From positions 62,001 through 126,000 of the forward strand of contig JALCBR010000003.1 of the NCBI GenBank assembly GCA_028066245.1: 64,000 bases of DNA, written 5' to 3'. Position numbers and translations under genes: made by a program. This DNA comes from Pirellulales bacterium (lineage in GTDB: Bacteria > Planctomycetota > Planctomycetia > Pirellulales > S012-138). Shown in pieces: positions 1-7,476 of the stretch. The first letter of the stretch is position 1. Every line of letters starts with the position of its first letter. The notes under the pieces are model-generated. The model worked only from the letters and a program-made list of their open reading frames with translations. It was not told the DNA's origin and ran no database searches.

Positions 1-176
1 GCGCTTGATTTCGTATCAATAGCGCTTCCATTTGATGTGGGTGGTGCGGTCTTCATCACCGGCTGTGATTCAAGCACGCGCGCACCCTCAGAGGTGCCAA
101 CCATGTGACTGCTCAACGTGAGGACGACGAGAATCCAGAGAATGAAAGGGGGCGAACTTCCGGTTGGCCGGATCAT
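1..176 (-). CDS. Secreted protein of unknown function, N-terminal part only
   Basis: This reading frame runs off the left edge of the window, so only the first 58 codons are visible. The start ATG is preceded by a near-perfect ribosome binding site (AAGGAGATTCTC then ATG). The first 35 residues look like a Sec signal peptide: a short basic start (MIRP), a hydrophobic stretch (FILWILVVLTL) and then polar sequence. What follows is Ser/Thr/Pro-rich and gives no family clue. It lies 64 bases downstream of the isochorismatase-like gene on the same strand, so it is probably the third gene of that operon and exported to the periplasm. Function unknown. Confidence 0.6.
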   Translation of the reverse strand, partial: MIRPTGSSPPFILWILVVLTLSSHMVGTSEGARVLESQPVMKTAPPTSNGSAIDTKSS

Positions 177-240
177 GAGAATCTCCTTGTTTGTTTTGGG
201 TGTGTTGCGTCTTTCCGAGGAACTTGGGCAAGCAGGTCGT

Positions 241-960
241 CTAGCTGGACACTAAGGCGGCTTTCGCCGACTGACATTGCTCACCGCAGTTCTCGGCACG
301 CCCAGCAATCCGCTCAACGGCTTGAGCTGTGCTCATGACTTCGCTGGCCAGCATGCGGAAGTTAGTTCGGGCCGCAGCCATGCCGTCTCCCTCTGGGACT
401 TGAGCTGCCGCAGTCGCGTCTACGACAACGCCGACAGCAAAGCCCTGCTCAATGAGTTCGCGTAGGTGACTTTCGACACAGAGATTGGCCGACATGCCGC
501 CAAGCAGTACTTTGTCGATACCGCGTTTGCGAAGTTGCAACACAAGGTCGTTCGATTCTGGACCAAACACTTTGTGCGGGCTTGTCACGACCGTGGAACC
601 GTCATTGATGTAGGGCTTGTATTGTTCCAGCCAGTCCGCTCCCGAGTTTTCAAAGTTAGTCAGATTGAGTGGTCCTTCGCGGTCGAACATCCGGATGTCA
701 TGCATCAGTTGTTCGAGGGCGCCCTCAAACCGCCAACCGTGATCGTGAGGATAGTAGTAATGTGGAGAAACAAAGACCGGCATTGATGCGGTCTTTGCTG
801 CGCGGAACAGCGACTCGATGTTGTCAACCGTGCCGTTTTCGACGACGCTTTCACCAACAACGCCCCAAGCTACTCCCTCAGGGCTGAGGAAGTCATTCTG
901 TGGATCCGTGATCACGAGAGCTGTTTGTTCGTCGATTGTGATTCCTGGCTGTGGAAGCAT
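241..960 (-). CDS. Isochorismatase-family cysteine hydrolase
   Basis: A 239-residue cysteine hydrolase of the isochorismatase/nicotinamidase fold. All three family catalytic positions can be seen: Asp19 in TDPQNDF, a Lys in SPHKVFGP near residue 130, and the nucleophilic Cys in MSANLCVESH near residue 160. Members hydrolyse amide or enol-ether bonds in small molecules (nicotinamide, isochorismate, ureidoacrylate, biuret); the sequence alone does not give the substrate. A GGAG ribosome site precedes the ATG. It sits 26 bases downstream of the AhpD/CMD-like gene and should be co-transcribed with it from the sigma-54 promoter near 1580. The C-terminal 25 residues are polar and probably outside the catalytic core. 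Confidence 0.88.
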   Translation of the reverse strand: MLPQPGITIDEQTALVITDPQNDFLSPEGVAWGVVGESVVENGTVDNIESLFRAAKTASMPVFVSPHYYYPHDHGWRFEGALEQLMHDIRMFDREGPLNLTNFENSGADWLEQYKPYINDGSTVVTSPHKVFGPESNDLVLQLRKRGIDKVLLGGMSANLCVESHLRELIEQGFAVGVVVDATAAAQVPEGDGMAAARTNFRMLASEVMSTAQAVERIAGRAENCGEQCQSAKAALVSS

Positions 961-986
961 AACTTGGTCTCCAAAAGGGTTACGGG

Positions 987-1529
987 TTAGTTATCGATGA
1001 CAGGCACTGAAGGAAAGTCGATGTCGGTTTGAGCGACGTTGTTGAGGTAATTCGCAAAGGTCACGAACACGATTTGCCCAAGGATTTCTATAACCGCTGG
1101 GTCGTCGCAACCGGCGGACCGGAGATCTTCGAGATCGTCCTCAGAGACGTTGCCGCGTTTCTCAATGACTTGGCGTGCGAAGCGAAGGACAGTCTCAAGG
1201 TGTTGGTCAGGTGAATCGCTGTTTCGCGCGTCGCGTACTGCGTCTTCCGTAAGGCCGATCGATCGCGCGACAGCGGAGTGGGAAGCGACGCAATAGTCAC
1301 AGCCATTGACCTGACTCACGGTCAAAGCGACTTGCTCGCGAAGTTCCTGCGACAACTCACATTGGTCCAGAGCATTGCCTAGCCCCAAATAGGCCTGCGC
1401 GACGGAAGTTGAATGGGCCATCGTGGCGATAAAGTTGGGCACCATGCCAAGTTGTTCTTCCACATTGGCCATCAACTTCTGCGTCGCGCGAGGCGCTGAT
1501 TCGAGATCGATAGGATGCAAACGGGGCAT
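987..1529 (-). CDS. Carboxymuconolactone decarboxylase/AhpD-like protein
   Basis: About 180 residues of the CMD/AhpD alpha-helical fold. The core motif is NGCDYCVASHSAVAR, carrying the CxxC pair and the downstream His that AhpD-type alkylhydroperoxidases use for peroxide reduction. This makes a peroxidase-related role more likely than true carboxymuconolactone decarboxylation. I chose the ATG at 1529 (MPRLHPIDLE); an in-frame GTG nine bases upstream (1538) is also possible. It is the first gene after the sigma-54-type promoter at 1579-1597 and is followed closely by an isochorismatase-like hydrolase. The pairing suggests a small-molecule detoxification or catabolic operon induced on demand; that is inference. 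Confidence 0.85.
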   Translation of the reverse strand: MPRLHPIDLESAPRATQKLMANVEEQLGMVPNFIATMAHSTSVAQAYLGLGNALDQCELSQELREQVALTVSQVNGCDYCVASHSAVARSIGLTEDAVRDARNSDSPDQHLETVLRFARQVIEKRGNVSEDDLEDLRSAGCDDPAVIEILGQIVFVTFANYLNNVAQTDIDFPSVPVIDN

Positions 1530-1578
1530 TTGAGTCACTCTCTGATCGCTTCACGTTTCGCTTTAACGCTCGCTTCAA

Positions 1579-1597
1579 AAGCACACGCCGTGCCAAC
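1579..1597 (-). promoter_or_regulatory. Sigma-54 (-24/-12) promoter for the AhpD/isochorismatase operon
   Basis: Read on the minus strand the sequence is TTGGCACGGCGTGTGCTTT. It matches the sigma-54 consensus TGGCACG-N4-TTGC with one mismatch (GTGC for TTGC) and has exactly ten bases between the essential GG and GC doublets. The predicted start of transcription is about position 1569, leaving a 5' leader of about 40 bases before the ATG at 1529. A sigma-54 activator gene is divergently transcribed next to it, and a palindromic upstream site lies about 110 bases away, which is the normal architecture of such promoters. Confidence 0.8.
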
Positions 1598-1666
1598 CGC
1601 GACTGGGGAAGCGCAAGTGCATACTCACAAAACGCTTGCGGCAAGAAACGCCCCCCGGTACGTTGT

Positions 1667-1697
1667 CATGAGATTTCATGATTCGTGAAATCTCATG
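1667..1697. promoter_or_regulatory. Perfect 12-bp inverted repeat, likely activator binding site (UAS)
   Basis: Arms CATGAGATTTCA (1667-1678) and TGAAATCTCATG (1686-1697) are exact reverse complements separated by seven bases. A third half-site-like copy, TGAAATCTCG, lies at 1708-1717 in the orientation of the second arm. The palindrome centres about 110 bases upstream of the predicted sigma-54 start site. It also overlaps the region where the activator's own promoter should be, so it could serve both activation and autoregulation. The binding protein is inferred to be the adjacent Fis-type regulator. Confidence 0.7.
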
Positions 1698-1756
1698 TTG
1701 CCGTTGTTGAAATCTCGTTTTGCGAATGCCGGGCGTTAAGAGTGCGAACACAAGCG

Positions 1757-3358
1757 ATGAATCTTGAGTCGCTGCACGCCATCTCCACGATGGTCGCTAA
1801 ACAGCGGAACGTCGAATCCGTATTGAAAACGGTGGTCGACTCGCTCGTGCAAAGTTCGGATCTGGCCCTTGCCCGAATTTGGCTGACGCAGCCTGGGGAC
1901 ATCTGCGAAACATGTGTGATGCGTTCGGAGTGCCCGAATCAGTCCCAGTGCCTTCATTTGGTTGCCAGTGCAGGTCGACCGCAAAATCCCGACAGTGGAG
2001 AGGATTGGTCGAAACTCGATGGTTTCTACCGCCGCTTTCCGTTGGGAATTCGCAAAGTCGGCGTGATCGGGCGCTCGGGCGAATCGATGAAGCTCTGCGG
2101 AAGCGTCGCTGAGGACAGAGCGTGGTTTGCCCGTGGCGACTGGTTACGACGTGAAGGCGTCCAATCGTTTTGTGGACACCCGCTGGTGTTTCGAGAGCAG
2201 ATCCTTGGAGTCCTCGCGATCTTTAGCCGCTCATTCGTCAGTGATCAGGAGTTTGCCTGGCTCCGCGCGTTTGCCGATAGCGCAGCGGTGGCCATCGCGA
2301 ATGCGCGGGCCTTTCAGGAAATCGAGGAACTCAAAGCCAAACTTGAGTTGGAGAATGAGTATCTACGTGAAGAAATCCGCACTGACCAAGCGTTTGGGGG
2401 GATCGTTGGAAAGAGCCTCGGCTTGAACAAAGTCCTCGAGCAAGTCGAACTTGTTGCTCCCACTGACACAAGCGTGCTCATTCTCGGTGAATCGGGCGTT
2501 GGGAAAGAACTCATTGCGCGAGCCATTCATGATCGCAGTGATCGGGCAGACCGCTCCTTGGTCAAAGTGAATTGCGCTTCAATTCCGCGCGATCTGTTCG
2601 AGAGTGAATTCTTCGGCCACGTTGAAGGCTCCTTCACAGGTGCCACCCGAGACCGCACAGGCCGATTTGAATTGGCCGACGGAGGAACCCTGTTCCTTGA
2701 TGAAGTCGGCGAGATCCCCTTGGACATGCAAAGCAAGCTGCTGCGCGTGCTGCAAGATGGTGCGTTCGAGAGGATCGGTGAAGAACGAACCCGATCTGCG
2801 AATGTCCGAATTGTTGCGGCAACAAATCGCGACCTGCAAGTCGAGGTTGCGGAGAAGCGGTTTCGGCAAGACCTGTACTATCGCCTGAGCGTGTTTCCAG
2901 TCGACGTGCCTCCGTTACGGGATCGAAAAGAAGATATCCCTCAGCTTGCTTTGCACTTCTTGGAGCGCAGCTGTCGGAAACTCGGGAGTGAAAGTCCGAA
3001 ACTCCGACAACGACATATCATTGAGCTACAACAGTACGATTGGCCTGGCAATATTAGGGAACTCCAGAACGTCGTCGAGCGTGCGGCAATCACGTCGCGG
3101 TCTGGGCCATTGCAATTCTTGCTGCCGAGAACCGAATCGGTGAATGAGCAGGATCACGCTTCAGATCTTGCCAACGATCACGGCGAGTTAATGACAGATG
3201 CTCAAATCAAGGACCGTGAGCGTAAGAACATTCTGGCAGTCTTGGAGCAGACTGATTGGAAGATTTCAGGATCTGGCGGCGCGGCGGAGTTTCTCGGAAT
3301 CAACCCAGCAACTCTCACATCGCGGATGCGATCGATGGGAATTAGTAAACCAAAATGA
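1757..3358 (+). CDS. Sigma-54-dependent transcriptional activator (GAF-AAA-Fis)
   Basis: A 533-residue bacterial enhancer-binding protein. Residues about 1-190 form a GAF-type sensor domain, followed by a short coiled coil. The AAA+ domain has Walker A GESGVGK at 245-251, the sigma-54 contact loop as GSFTGA (292-297, a variant of GAFTGA) and Walker B TLFLDE near 312-317. A Fis-type helix-turn-helix is at the extreme C-terminus. The sensor domain carries Cys50, Cys53, Cys59 and Cys65 in a C-x2-C-x5-C-x5-C arrangement that could bind metal or sense redox state. An in-frame GTG at 1685 lies inside the palindrome and is an unlikely start, so the ATG at 1757 is preferred. The presumed target is the divergent AhpD/isochorismatase operon. 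Confidence 0.92.
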   Translation: MNLESLHAISTMVAKQRNVESVLKTVVDSLVQSSDLALARIWLTQPGDICETCVMRSECPNQSQCLHLVASAGRPQNPDSGEDWSKLDGFYRRFPLGIRKVGVIGRSGESMKLCGSVAEDRAWFARGDWLRREGVQSFCGHPLVFREQILGVLAIFSRSFVSDQEFAWLRAFADSAAVAIANARAFQEIEELKAKLELENEYLREEIRTDQAFGGIVGKSLGLNKVLEQVELVAPTDTSVLILGESGVGKELIARAIHDRSDRADRSLVKVNCASIPRDLFESEFFGHVEGSFTGATRDRTGRFELADGGTLFLDEVGEIPLDMQSKLLRVLQDGAFERIGEERTRSANVRIVAATNRDLQVEVAEKRFRQDLYYRLSVFPVDVPPLRDRKEDIPQLALHFLERSCRKLGSESPKLRQRHIIELQQYDWPGNIRELQNVVERAAITSRSGPLQFLLPRTESVNEQDHASDLANDHGELMTDAQIKDRERKNILAVLEQTDWKISGSGGAAEFLGINPATLTSRMRSMGISKPK

Positions 3359-3410
3359 TGGTCCGTGCATGCGCTCGACCGTGAGGGGCATCAGCACAAG
3401 CGGCAGATCG

Positions 3411-3884
3411 ATGAAGACTATAGGCGATGAGCCAGGAACGCACGAACGCTATATGCAGCGATGCATTGAGTTGGCGCGAACTGCCTTACAACGCGGCAAT
3501 GTTCCGGTCGGCAGTATTGTCGTGTTGGAGGGATCGATCGTTGGTGAAGGATTCGAAACCTTGCCAGCCAGCAACGACATCCTAGGGCACGCAGAGGTTA
3601 TCGCCTGCGGGGATGCGGTCGCTCGAACCGGTAGCAAATCGCTGGTGGGAGCAAGTCTCTACTCAACCGCCGAACCTTGCTTTATGTGTTCATACCTCAT
3701 TCGTGAATATGAGATTGGCCAAGTGGTATACGCTATCGATTCGCCCGGCATCGGCGGTGCGACTTCAAATCATCCCATCCTGACGGACGTGTCCATTGCG
3801 AATTGGGGTCCGGCACCCAATATCGTGGCCGGTATTCTTCGGGAAGAATGCCAATTACTGCGGTCCTCCACTACGCGTCAATAA
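3411..3884 (+). CDS. Zinc-dependent nucleoside/cytidine-type deaminase
   Basis: 157 residues of the cytidine/deoxycytidylate deaminase fold. The zinc-binding motifs are GHAEVIA (His ligand plus catalytic Glu) and PCFMC (two Cys ligands). The family deaminates adenine, cytosine, guanine or related rings, and the bulk order resembles guanine/tRNA-adenosine-type deaminases; the substrate cannot be read from sequence. The ATG at 3411 begins just before the first conserved helix; a further in-frame ATG at 3369 would add 14 residues. It starts 52 bases after the regulator and may be co-transcribed with it. Downstream lies a gap of about 240 bases before a convergent methyltransferase. Confidence 0.85.
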   Translation: MKTIGDEPGTHERYMQRCIELARTALQRGNVPVGSIVVLEGSIVGEGFETLPASNDILGHAEVIACGDAVARTGSKSLVGASLYSTAEPCFMCSYLIREYEIGQVVYAIDSPGIGGATSNHPILTDVSIANWGPAPNIVAGILREECQLLRSSTTRQ

Positions 3885-4084
3885 ATCACTCTCGTAGAAA
3901 CAGGGTCAGTGGACCGTTGAGTGTCGTCTGGTACGGACTCGATTCCATGCTCACAGGTGTTCACGATCTCGTGCTAGGCGCTCCCATTGCTCGTCTGTCA
4001 ACACACGTCGGGCTTTCTGACCATCCTCAGCTCCTTGAGTCCATAAAAAAGATTGTTCCGTCGCCGATTTGCCAATTCATAGCA

Positions 4085-4107
4085 AGAGACGTTTTGAAAC
4101 GGTCTCT
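4085..4107. terminator. Hairpin between convergent genes
   Basis: AGAGAC-GTTT-TG-AAAC-G-GTCTCT forms a ten-pair stem with one bulged base. It lies between the end of the deaminase gene (3884) and the end of the methyltransferase gene (4126), which face each other, so it may terminate both. There is no clear U-tract on either side, which lowers confidence. The rest of 3885-4125 shows no gene I can support. Confidence 0.4.
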
Positions 4108-4125
4108 AGGGGGTTGGGCCTCTGT

Positions 4126-4869
4126 CTACGCACGGGCAGATCCGACGAAAATCTCACGTGGGTTGGACTCTTCCCCATCGCACACAGCCGGTACGATCGA
4201 CGGATGCAAGCCGGCATCGCTGAGAGCTTTCATCCATTGCGGACGCGTGAACAAACCCTCGACATGGCGTTCTTGAACAACTCTCGGCACCCCCGTGCCT
4301 TCACGCATCACATATGTGTAGTCGACGGTATACGTTGTGTCCGCAGCATCCGGATCCCATGTCCATTCCAAGTAGCGCAGGCTGCGTGTCACACCATCAT
4401 GTCCGCCGCAATCCGTTGACGGCCTGAAATTCTCTTTCAGGTGATCAGGGACAAACAGGATGGCCCCGCCAGGTCGGCAATGCAGTGCGGCCGTTTGTAC
4501 TGCATTGCGCAACTCGGCTTCGCATGTCATATAGCAGATGGCATCATGGACGAACACACAGTCGAACTTTCGATTAAGTCTCACCGTACGCATGTCGCCT
4601 TCCACATGCTCGCAGTCGGGGTTCAATTGGCGACTGACGGCCAACATCTGAGGTGAGCGGTCAACTAGCGTCGACGCGAATCGCTTCTTCAGGTAATAGG
4701 CGTTGTTACCGCCACCGCTGCCAAGCTCTAGCATCGTTTCTGCACGCCCTTGGCAGGCTTGCACCAGCAAAGATTCAAAGAATGTTGCCTCTTGTTCGTA
4801 CTCCCAATGCGGAGACAACAGCGGCCACCATTCCGCCAGTTCAGTGTAGAGCAACGCCTGTTCATTCAT
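4126..4869 (-). CDS. Class I SAM-dependent methyltransferase
   Basis: 247 residues with the Rossmann-type methyltransferase core. Motif I is LELGSGGGNNAYYL near residue 50, followed by an acidic loop (VEGDMRTV) and motif IV-like FDCVFVHDAICYM. The substrate is unknown. The ATG at 4869 (MNEQALLYTEL) was chosen because it begins at the conserved N-terminal helix; an in-frame ATG further upstream would overlap the intergenic spacer. It follows the CbiX-like chelatase gene by 55 bases on the same strand, so the small membrane protein, the chelatase and this enzyme probably form one transcript. A tetrapyrrole substrate is conceivable from context, but the sequence shows no specific hallmark of the cobalamin methyltransferase families. 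Confidence 0.85.
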   Translation of the reverse strand: MNEQALLYTELAEWWPLLSPHWEYEQEATFFESLLVQACQGRAETMLELGSGGGNNAYYLKKRFASTLVDRSPQMLAVSRQLNPDCEHVEGDMRTVRLNRKFDCVFVHDAICYMTCEAELRNAVQTAALHCRPGGAILFVPDHLKENFRPSTDCGGHDGVTRSLRYLEWTWDPDAADTTYTVDYTYVMREGTGVPRVVQERHVEGLFTRPQWMKALSDAGLHPSIVPAVCDGEESNPREIFVGSARA

Positions 4870-4924
4870 GATCCGTCCCCAACTTTCTGCGACGCATACG
4901 TTAACCCGGTATGGCGGACACTGC

Positions 4925-5395
4925 CTAGGAATTGGCTGCAAGATTGAGGCAGTCTTGACCTTCCTGACACAAGTCGCAGCGTCGTTGTGGATCTTGTTGG
5001 CGAGAGAGACAGGTCTCGATGCGCTCGTTGATGATGGTTGCCATCAGGGGATGAGGGCCTAATGGAGCCGTGACGATGAAGGGAACTTGTGGAAAACTGG
5101 CGGCGGCTTCTCTGGCCAAACGGGGGATATCGTCCCTCCAGTGCCGCCCTGGTCCAAGAAAGTATGGAAAAACGATGACGCTCTTTGCGCCGCGGTCAAC
5201 GCAAGCGCCAAATGCCTCTGCGATGCTGGGAGAGGCCAGTTCCATGTGCGCAGGTTCAACGATTGAATAGCCCGACTGCTTGCCAGCGATGTCCGCGAAA
5301 ATACGAACGACCTCTTCAAGTTGGCGGTTGCTTTCTGCCATGCGCGAACCGTGGTCAACCAGAATGACGCCAATGGGCTGCGGCAGTTGAGGCAT
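4925..5395 (-). CDS. cbiX: Sirohydrochlorin chelatase, small CbiX type
   Basis: 156 residues of the short CbiX/SirB chelatase fold. The N-terminal motif LVDHGSR carries the first metal-site His and the second lies in FLGPGRHWRDDIP. These enzymes insert cobalt (towards B12) or iron (towards siroheme) into sirohydrochlorin in the cytoplasm. The C-terminus holds a short Cys-rich tail (RRCDLCQEGQDC), a possible metal-binding segment. The ATG at 5395 has a GGAG site six bases upstream. An in-frame ATG at 5419 would overlap the stop of the small upstream gene, consistent with translational coupling. No other B12 or siroheme genes are visible nearby, so the metal is undecided. Confidence 0.85.
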   Translation of the reverse strand: MPQLPQPIGVILVDHGSRMAESNRQLEEVVRIFADIAGKQSGYSIVEPAHMELASPSIAEAFGACVDRGAKSVIVFPYFLGPGRHWRDDIPRLAREAAASFPQVPFIVTAPLGPHPLMATIINERIETCLSRQQDPQRRCDLCQEGQDCLNLAANS

Positions 5396-5411
5396 GGTCA
5401 CTCCACCACCT

Positions 5412-5570
5412 TCATTCATGGTTCTGGCGGTCAAGCTGCGGGAATTTGAACTTTGCAGCGGGGGTTCGAGCAGTGCGCATGATCTCGGCCATTTTGGCGA
5501 CAACATAAATGACCACGGCGCAGACCGCCACGAGATTCCAGGCAGCAACGCCATTGAATAGTCTGGACAT
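5412..5570 (-). CDS. Small single-pass membrane protein (52 aa)
   Basis: A short open frame of 52 codons. It has an AGGAG ribosome site seven bases before the ATG and one clear hydrophobic segment (VAAWNLVAVCAVVIYVVA, residues 8-25), followed by a basic, polar tail. Its stop region overlaps the alternative start of the chelatase gene, the usual sign of a coupled operon. I do not recognise a family. The predicted topology is an N-terminal anchor with a cytoplasmic tail. It is the first gene of the minus-strand operon that diverges from the Mo/NrfD oxidoreductase genes. Confidence 0.6.
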   Translation of the reverse strand: MSRLFNGVAAWNLVAVCAVVIYVVAKMAEIMRTARTPAAKFKFPQLDRQNHE

Positions 5571-5925
5571 CGCAGACTCCTGGAGTTTAACTCGAAGAGG
5601 AAACGTGGCTCAGAAGGCCCTCGAACGCTCCCAACGCGCTCGTTATTTCGACCGCATCGAGTCTAAGCTCGGCTTGTGGGGGACGCAATTTGCCGACTGG
5701 AGTTTCGTGCCGAATCGAGGCTGGCGGGAGGCACTCCGGCGACCTTGTCCCGAACCCCTATTATGCTACGATCCGAGCACCTTGATTGCCCACGCCAGCC
5801 AGATCCGCGCGATGCTGCGTTATCTCGGCGATCCGAGAGCCAATTTGCCGGTGCGGCTTTCTTACATATCACGTCCAACTTGACAACTTGGTTCTCGCTA
5901 GACGAATTGAAGAAGGCGTTGATCT
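5571..5925. other. Divergent promoter region (355 bases), no gene
   Basis: This spacer separates the small-membrane-protein/chelatase operon (minus) from the ferredoxin-NrfD/molybdenum operon (plus), so promoters for both should lie here. A TTGACA hexamer is present at 5880-5885 but I see no convincing -10 partner at the right spacing. No inverted repeat or small coding frame stands out. Confidence 0.4.
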
Positions 5926-7476
5926 ATGCCGACCCTTGGGTTCTTGATTGACAATCGCAAATGCATTGGGTGTCACGCTTGTACGGTGGCCTGCAAAAGC
6001 GAGCACGAAGTTCCCCTCGGCGTCGATCGTACTTGGGTGAAATACATCGAGAAGGGCGCTTTCCCCAACAATCGCCGCATGTTCACTGTGATGCGGTGTA
6101 ACCATTGCGATCACTCACCCTGTACAACGATTTGCCCCGTCACGGCTTTGTACCGCAGGGATGACGGCGTTGTTGATTTTAACAATGATCGGTGTATCGG
6201 CTGTAAAGCGTGCATGCAAGCATGCCCTTATGACGCCCTCTACATTGATCCCGCCACGAGCACCGCAGCCAAGTGTAACTTCTGCACCCATCGACTGGAC
6301 GCTGGCTTGGAGCCAAGTTGCGTTGCCGTTTGTCCTGAACAAGCTATCGTCATTGGCGATCTTGACGATCCCGGCAGCAAGATCTCACAGCTCATCGAAC
6401 GGCATCCCGTGCAAGTGCGTAAGCCGGAAAAGGGCACCAAGCCCAAGCTTTGCTATATCGAAGCGGACGAGGCTGCCCTTGTTCCTTCACGAACGGAACC
6501 GGACCGACAGTTCATTTGGAGCCGTGGTGATGCCGCGACGAACGGTCACTCGGCGAACACACTCAATGTTGATCAGTCTGGTCATGATTCTCAATTGCCG
6601 ATTATCACCGCACCGCCAGAACCCAGTCGCGTCTATGACGTAAGGCCTCGCCCGCCAGCCTGGGGTTGGGAAGTCGTGGCTTACACATGGACGAAGGCAA
6701 TCGCAGCAGGATCATTCTTGGCTGTGGGCGCGGCCCGATTGTTTGGCTCCGAAGAGATGGCCGCGGCGATGTCCGTATGGATGGGGATCGTGGCCATTGT
6801 TTTTCTGCTGGCGACCACGGCGCTCTTGATTGCTGATTTGAAACAACCCAAGCGTTTCTTATACGTGCTGCTTCGTCCTCAATGGAAATCCTGGCTGGTA
6901 CGCGGGGCTTATGCGTTGGTCAGCTATGGCGGCATCCTCACGATCTGGCTTGTTGCCCGGTTGGTGGGCGCGGATGGGCTTGCCGATGCGTTGCTGTGGC
7001 CGGGATCTGTGTTGGCTGTACTTTCGGCCGTCTACACAGCATTTCTCTTCGCCCAAGCCAAAGGTCGGGACCTGTGGCAAAATCCACTGCTGAGTCTTCA
7101 TCTGTTGGCACACGCGTTGTTGGCTGGCGGAGCCATCTGGTTGCTCTTCCTGGCTGCCACCTCGAACGAAGGGACAGTCTTGGCCAGTCGGCTGGTCATC
7201 GGCACATTGGTTTTCAGCTTGGTGACGCTCCTGGCGGAGATCATGACTGCTCATCCAACGGCTGACGCCCGCAAGGCCATGAAGATGATCATCGGGCAAG
7301 AATACGGCATTCAGTTTTGGGTGGCGGGTGTCTGTTGTGGGCATGTTTTGCCGCTCGTTTTGCTATGGCTCGGCGGTGGCTGGGCATTGACTTTGGCAGC
7401 GCTGCTCGTCTTAAGCGGAATTTTTGCGGTTGAACGCTTATGGATCTTGGCTCCGCAGAGGATTCCCTTGAGCTAG
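5926..7476 (+). CDS. Ferredoxin-NrfD fusion: electron-transfer and membrane subunit
   Basis: 516 residues that fuse two subunits usually encoded separately. Residues 1-145 are a DmsB/PsrB/NrfC-type ferredoxin with sixteen cysteines in four groups (13/16/19/23, 58/61/66/70, 90/93/96/100, 117/120/132/136), enough for four [4Fe-4S] clusters. After a polar linker of about 90 residues, residues about 240-510 hold roughly eight membrane helices of the NrfD/PsrC type, including the hallmark DLKQPKRFLYVLLRPQWKSW. There is no Tat or Sec signal, so the clusters should face the cytoplasm. The likely role is to pass electrons between the quinone pool and the molybdenum subunit encoded just downstream, whose frame overlaps its end. 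Confidence 0.92.
   Translation: MPTLGFLIDNRKCIGCHACTVACKSEHEVPLGVDRTWVKYIEKGAFPNNRRMFTVMRCNHCDHSPCTTICPVTALYRRDDGVVDFNNDRCIGCKACMQACPYDALYIDPATSTAAKCNFCTHRLDAGLEPSCVAVCPEQAIVIGDLDDPGSKISQLIERHPVQVRKPEKGTKPKLCYIEADEAALVPSRTEPDRQFIWSRGDAATNGHSANTLNVDQSGHDSQLPIITAPPEPSRVYDVRPRPPAWGWEVVAYTWTKAIAAGSFLAVGAARLFGSEEMAAAMSVWMGIVAIVFLLATTALLIADLKQPKRFLYVLLRPQWKSWLVRGAYALVSYGGILTIWLVARLVGADGLADALLWPGSVLAVLSAVYTAFLFAQAKGRDLWQNPLLSLHLLAHALLAGGAIWLLFLAATSNEGTVLASRLVIGTLVFSLVTLLAEIMTAHPTADARKAMKMIIGQEYGIQFWVAGVCCGHVLPLVLLWLGGGWALTLAALLVLSGIFAVERLWILAPQRIPLS

Noticed and set aside
987-1529. True carboxymuconolactone decarboxylase (pcaC) belonging to the pca genes
   Set aside because: The CxxC...H motif is of the AhpD type, and the gene lies 10 kb away in a separate sigma-54 operon.
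3960-4087. Minus-strand fragments resembling a short protein (MNWQIGDGTIFFMD in one frame, ARRVLTDEQWERLARDREHL in another)
   Set aside because: Two pieces in different frames could be a decayed small gene, but they are too short to support and no homologue is recognised.
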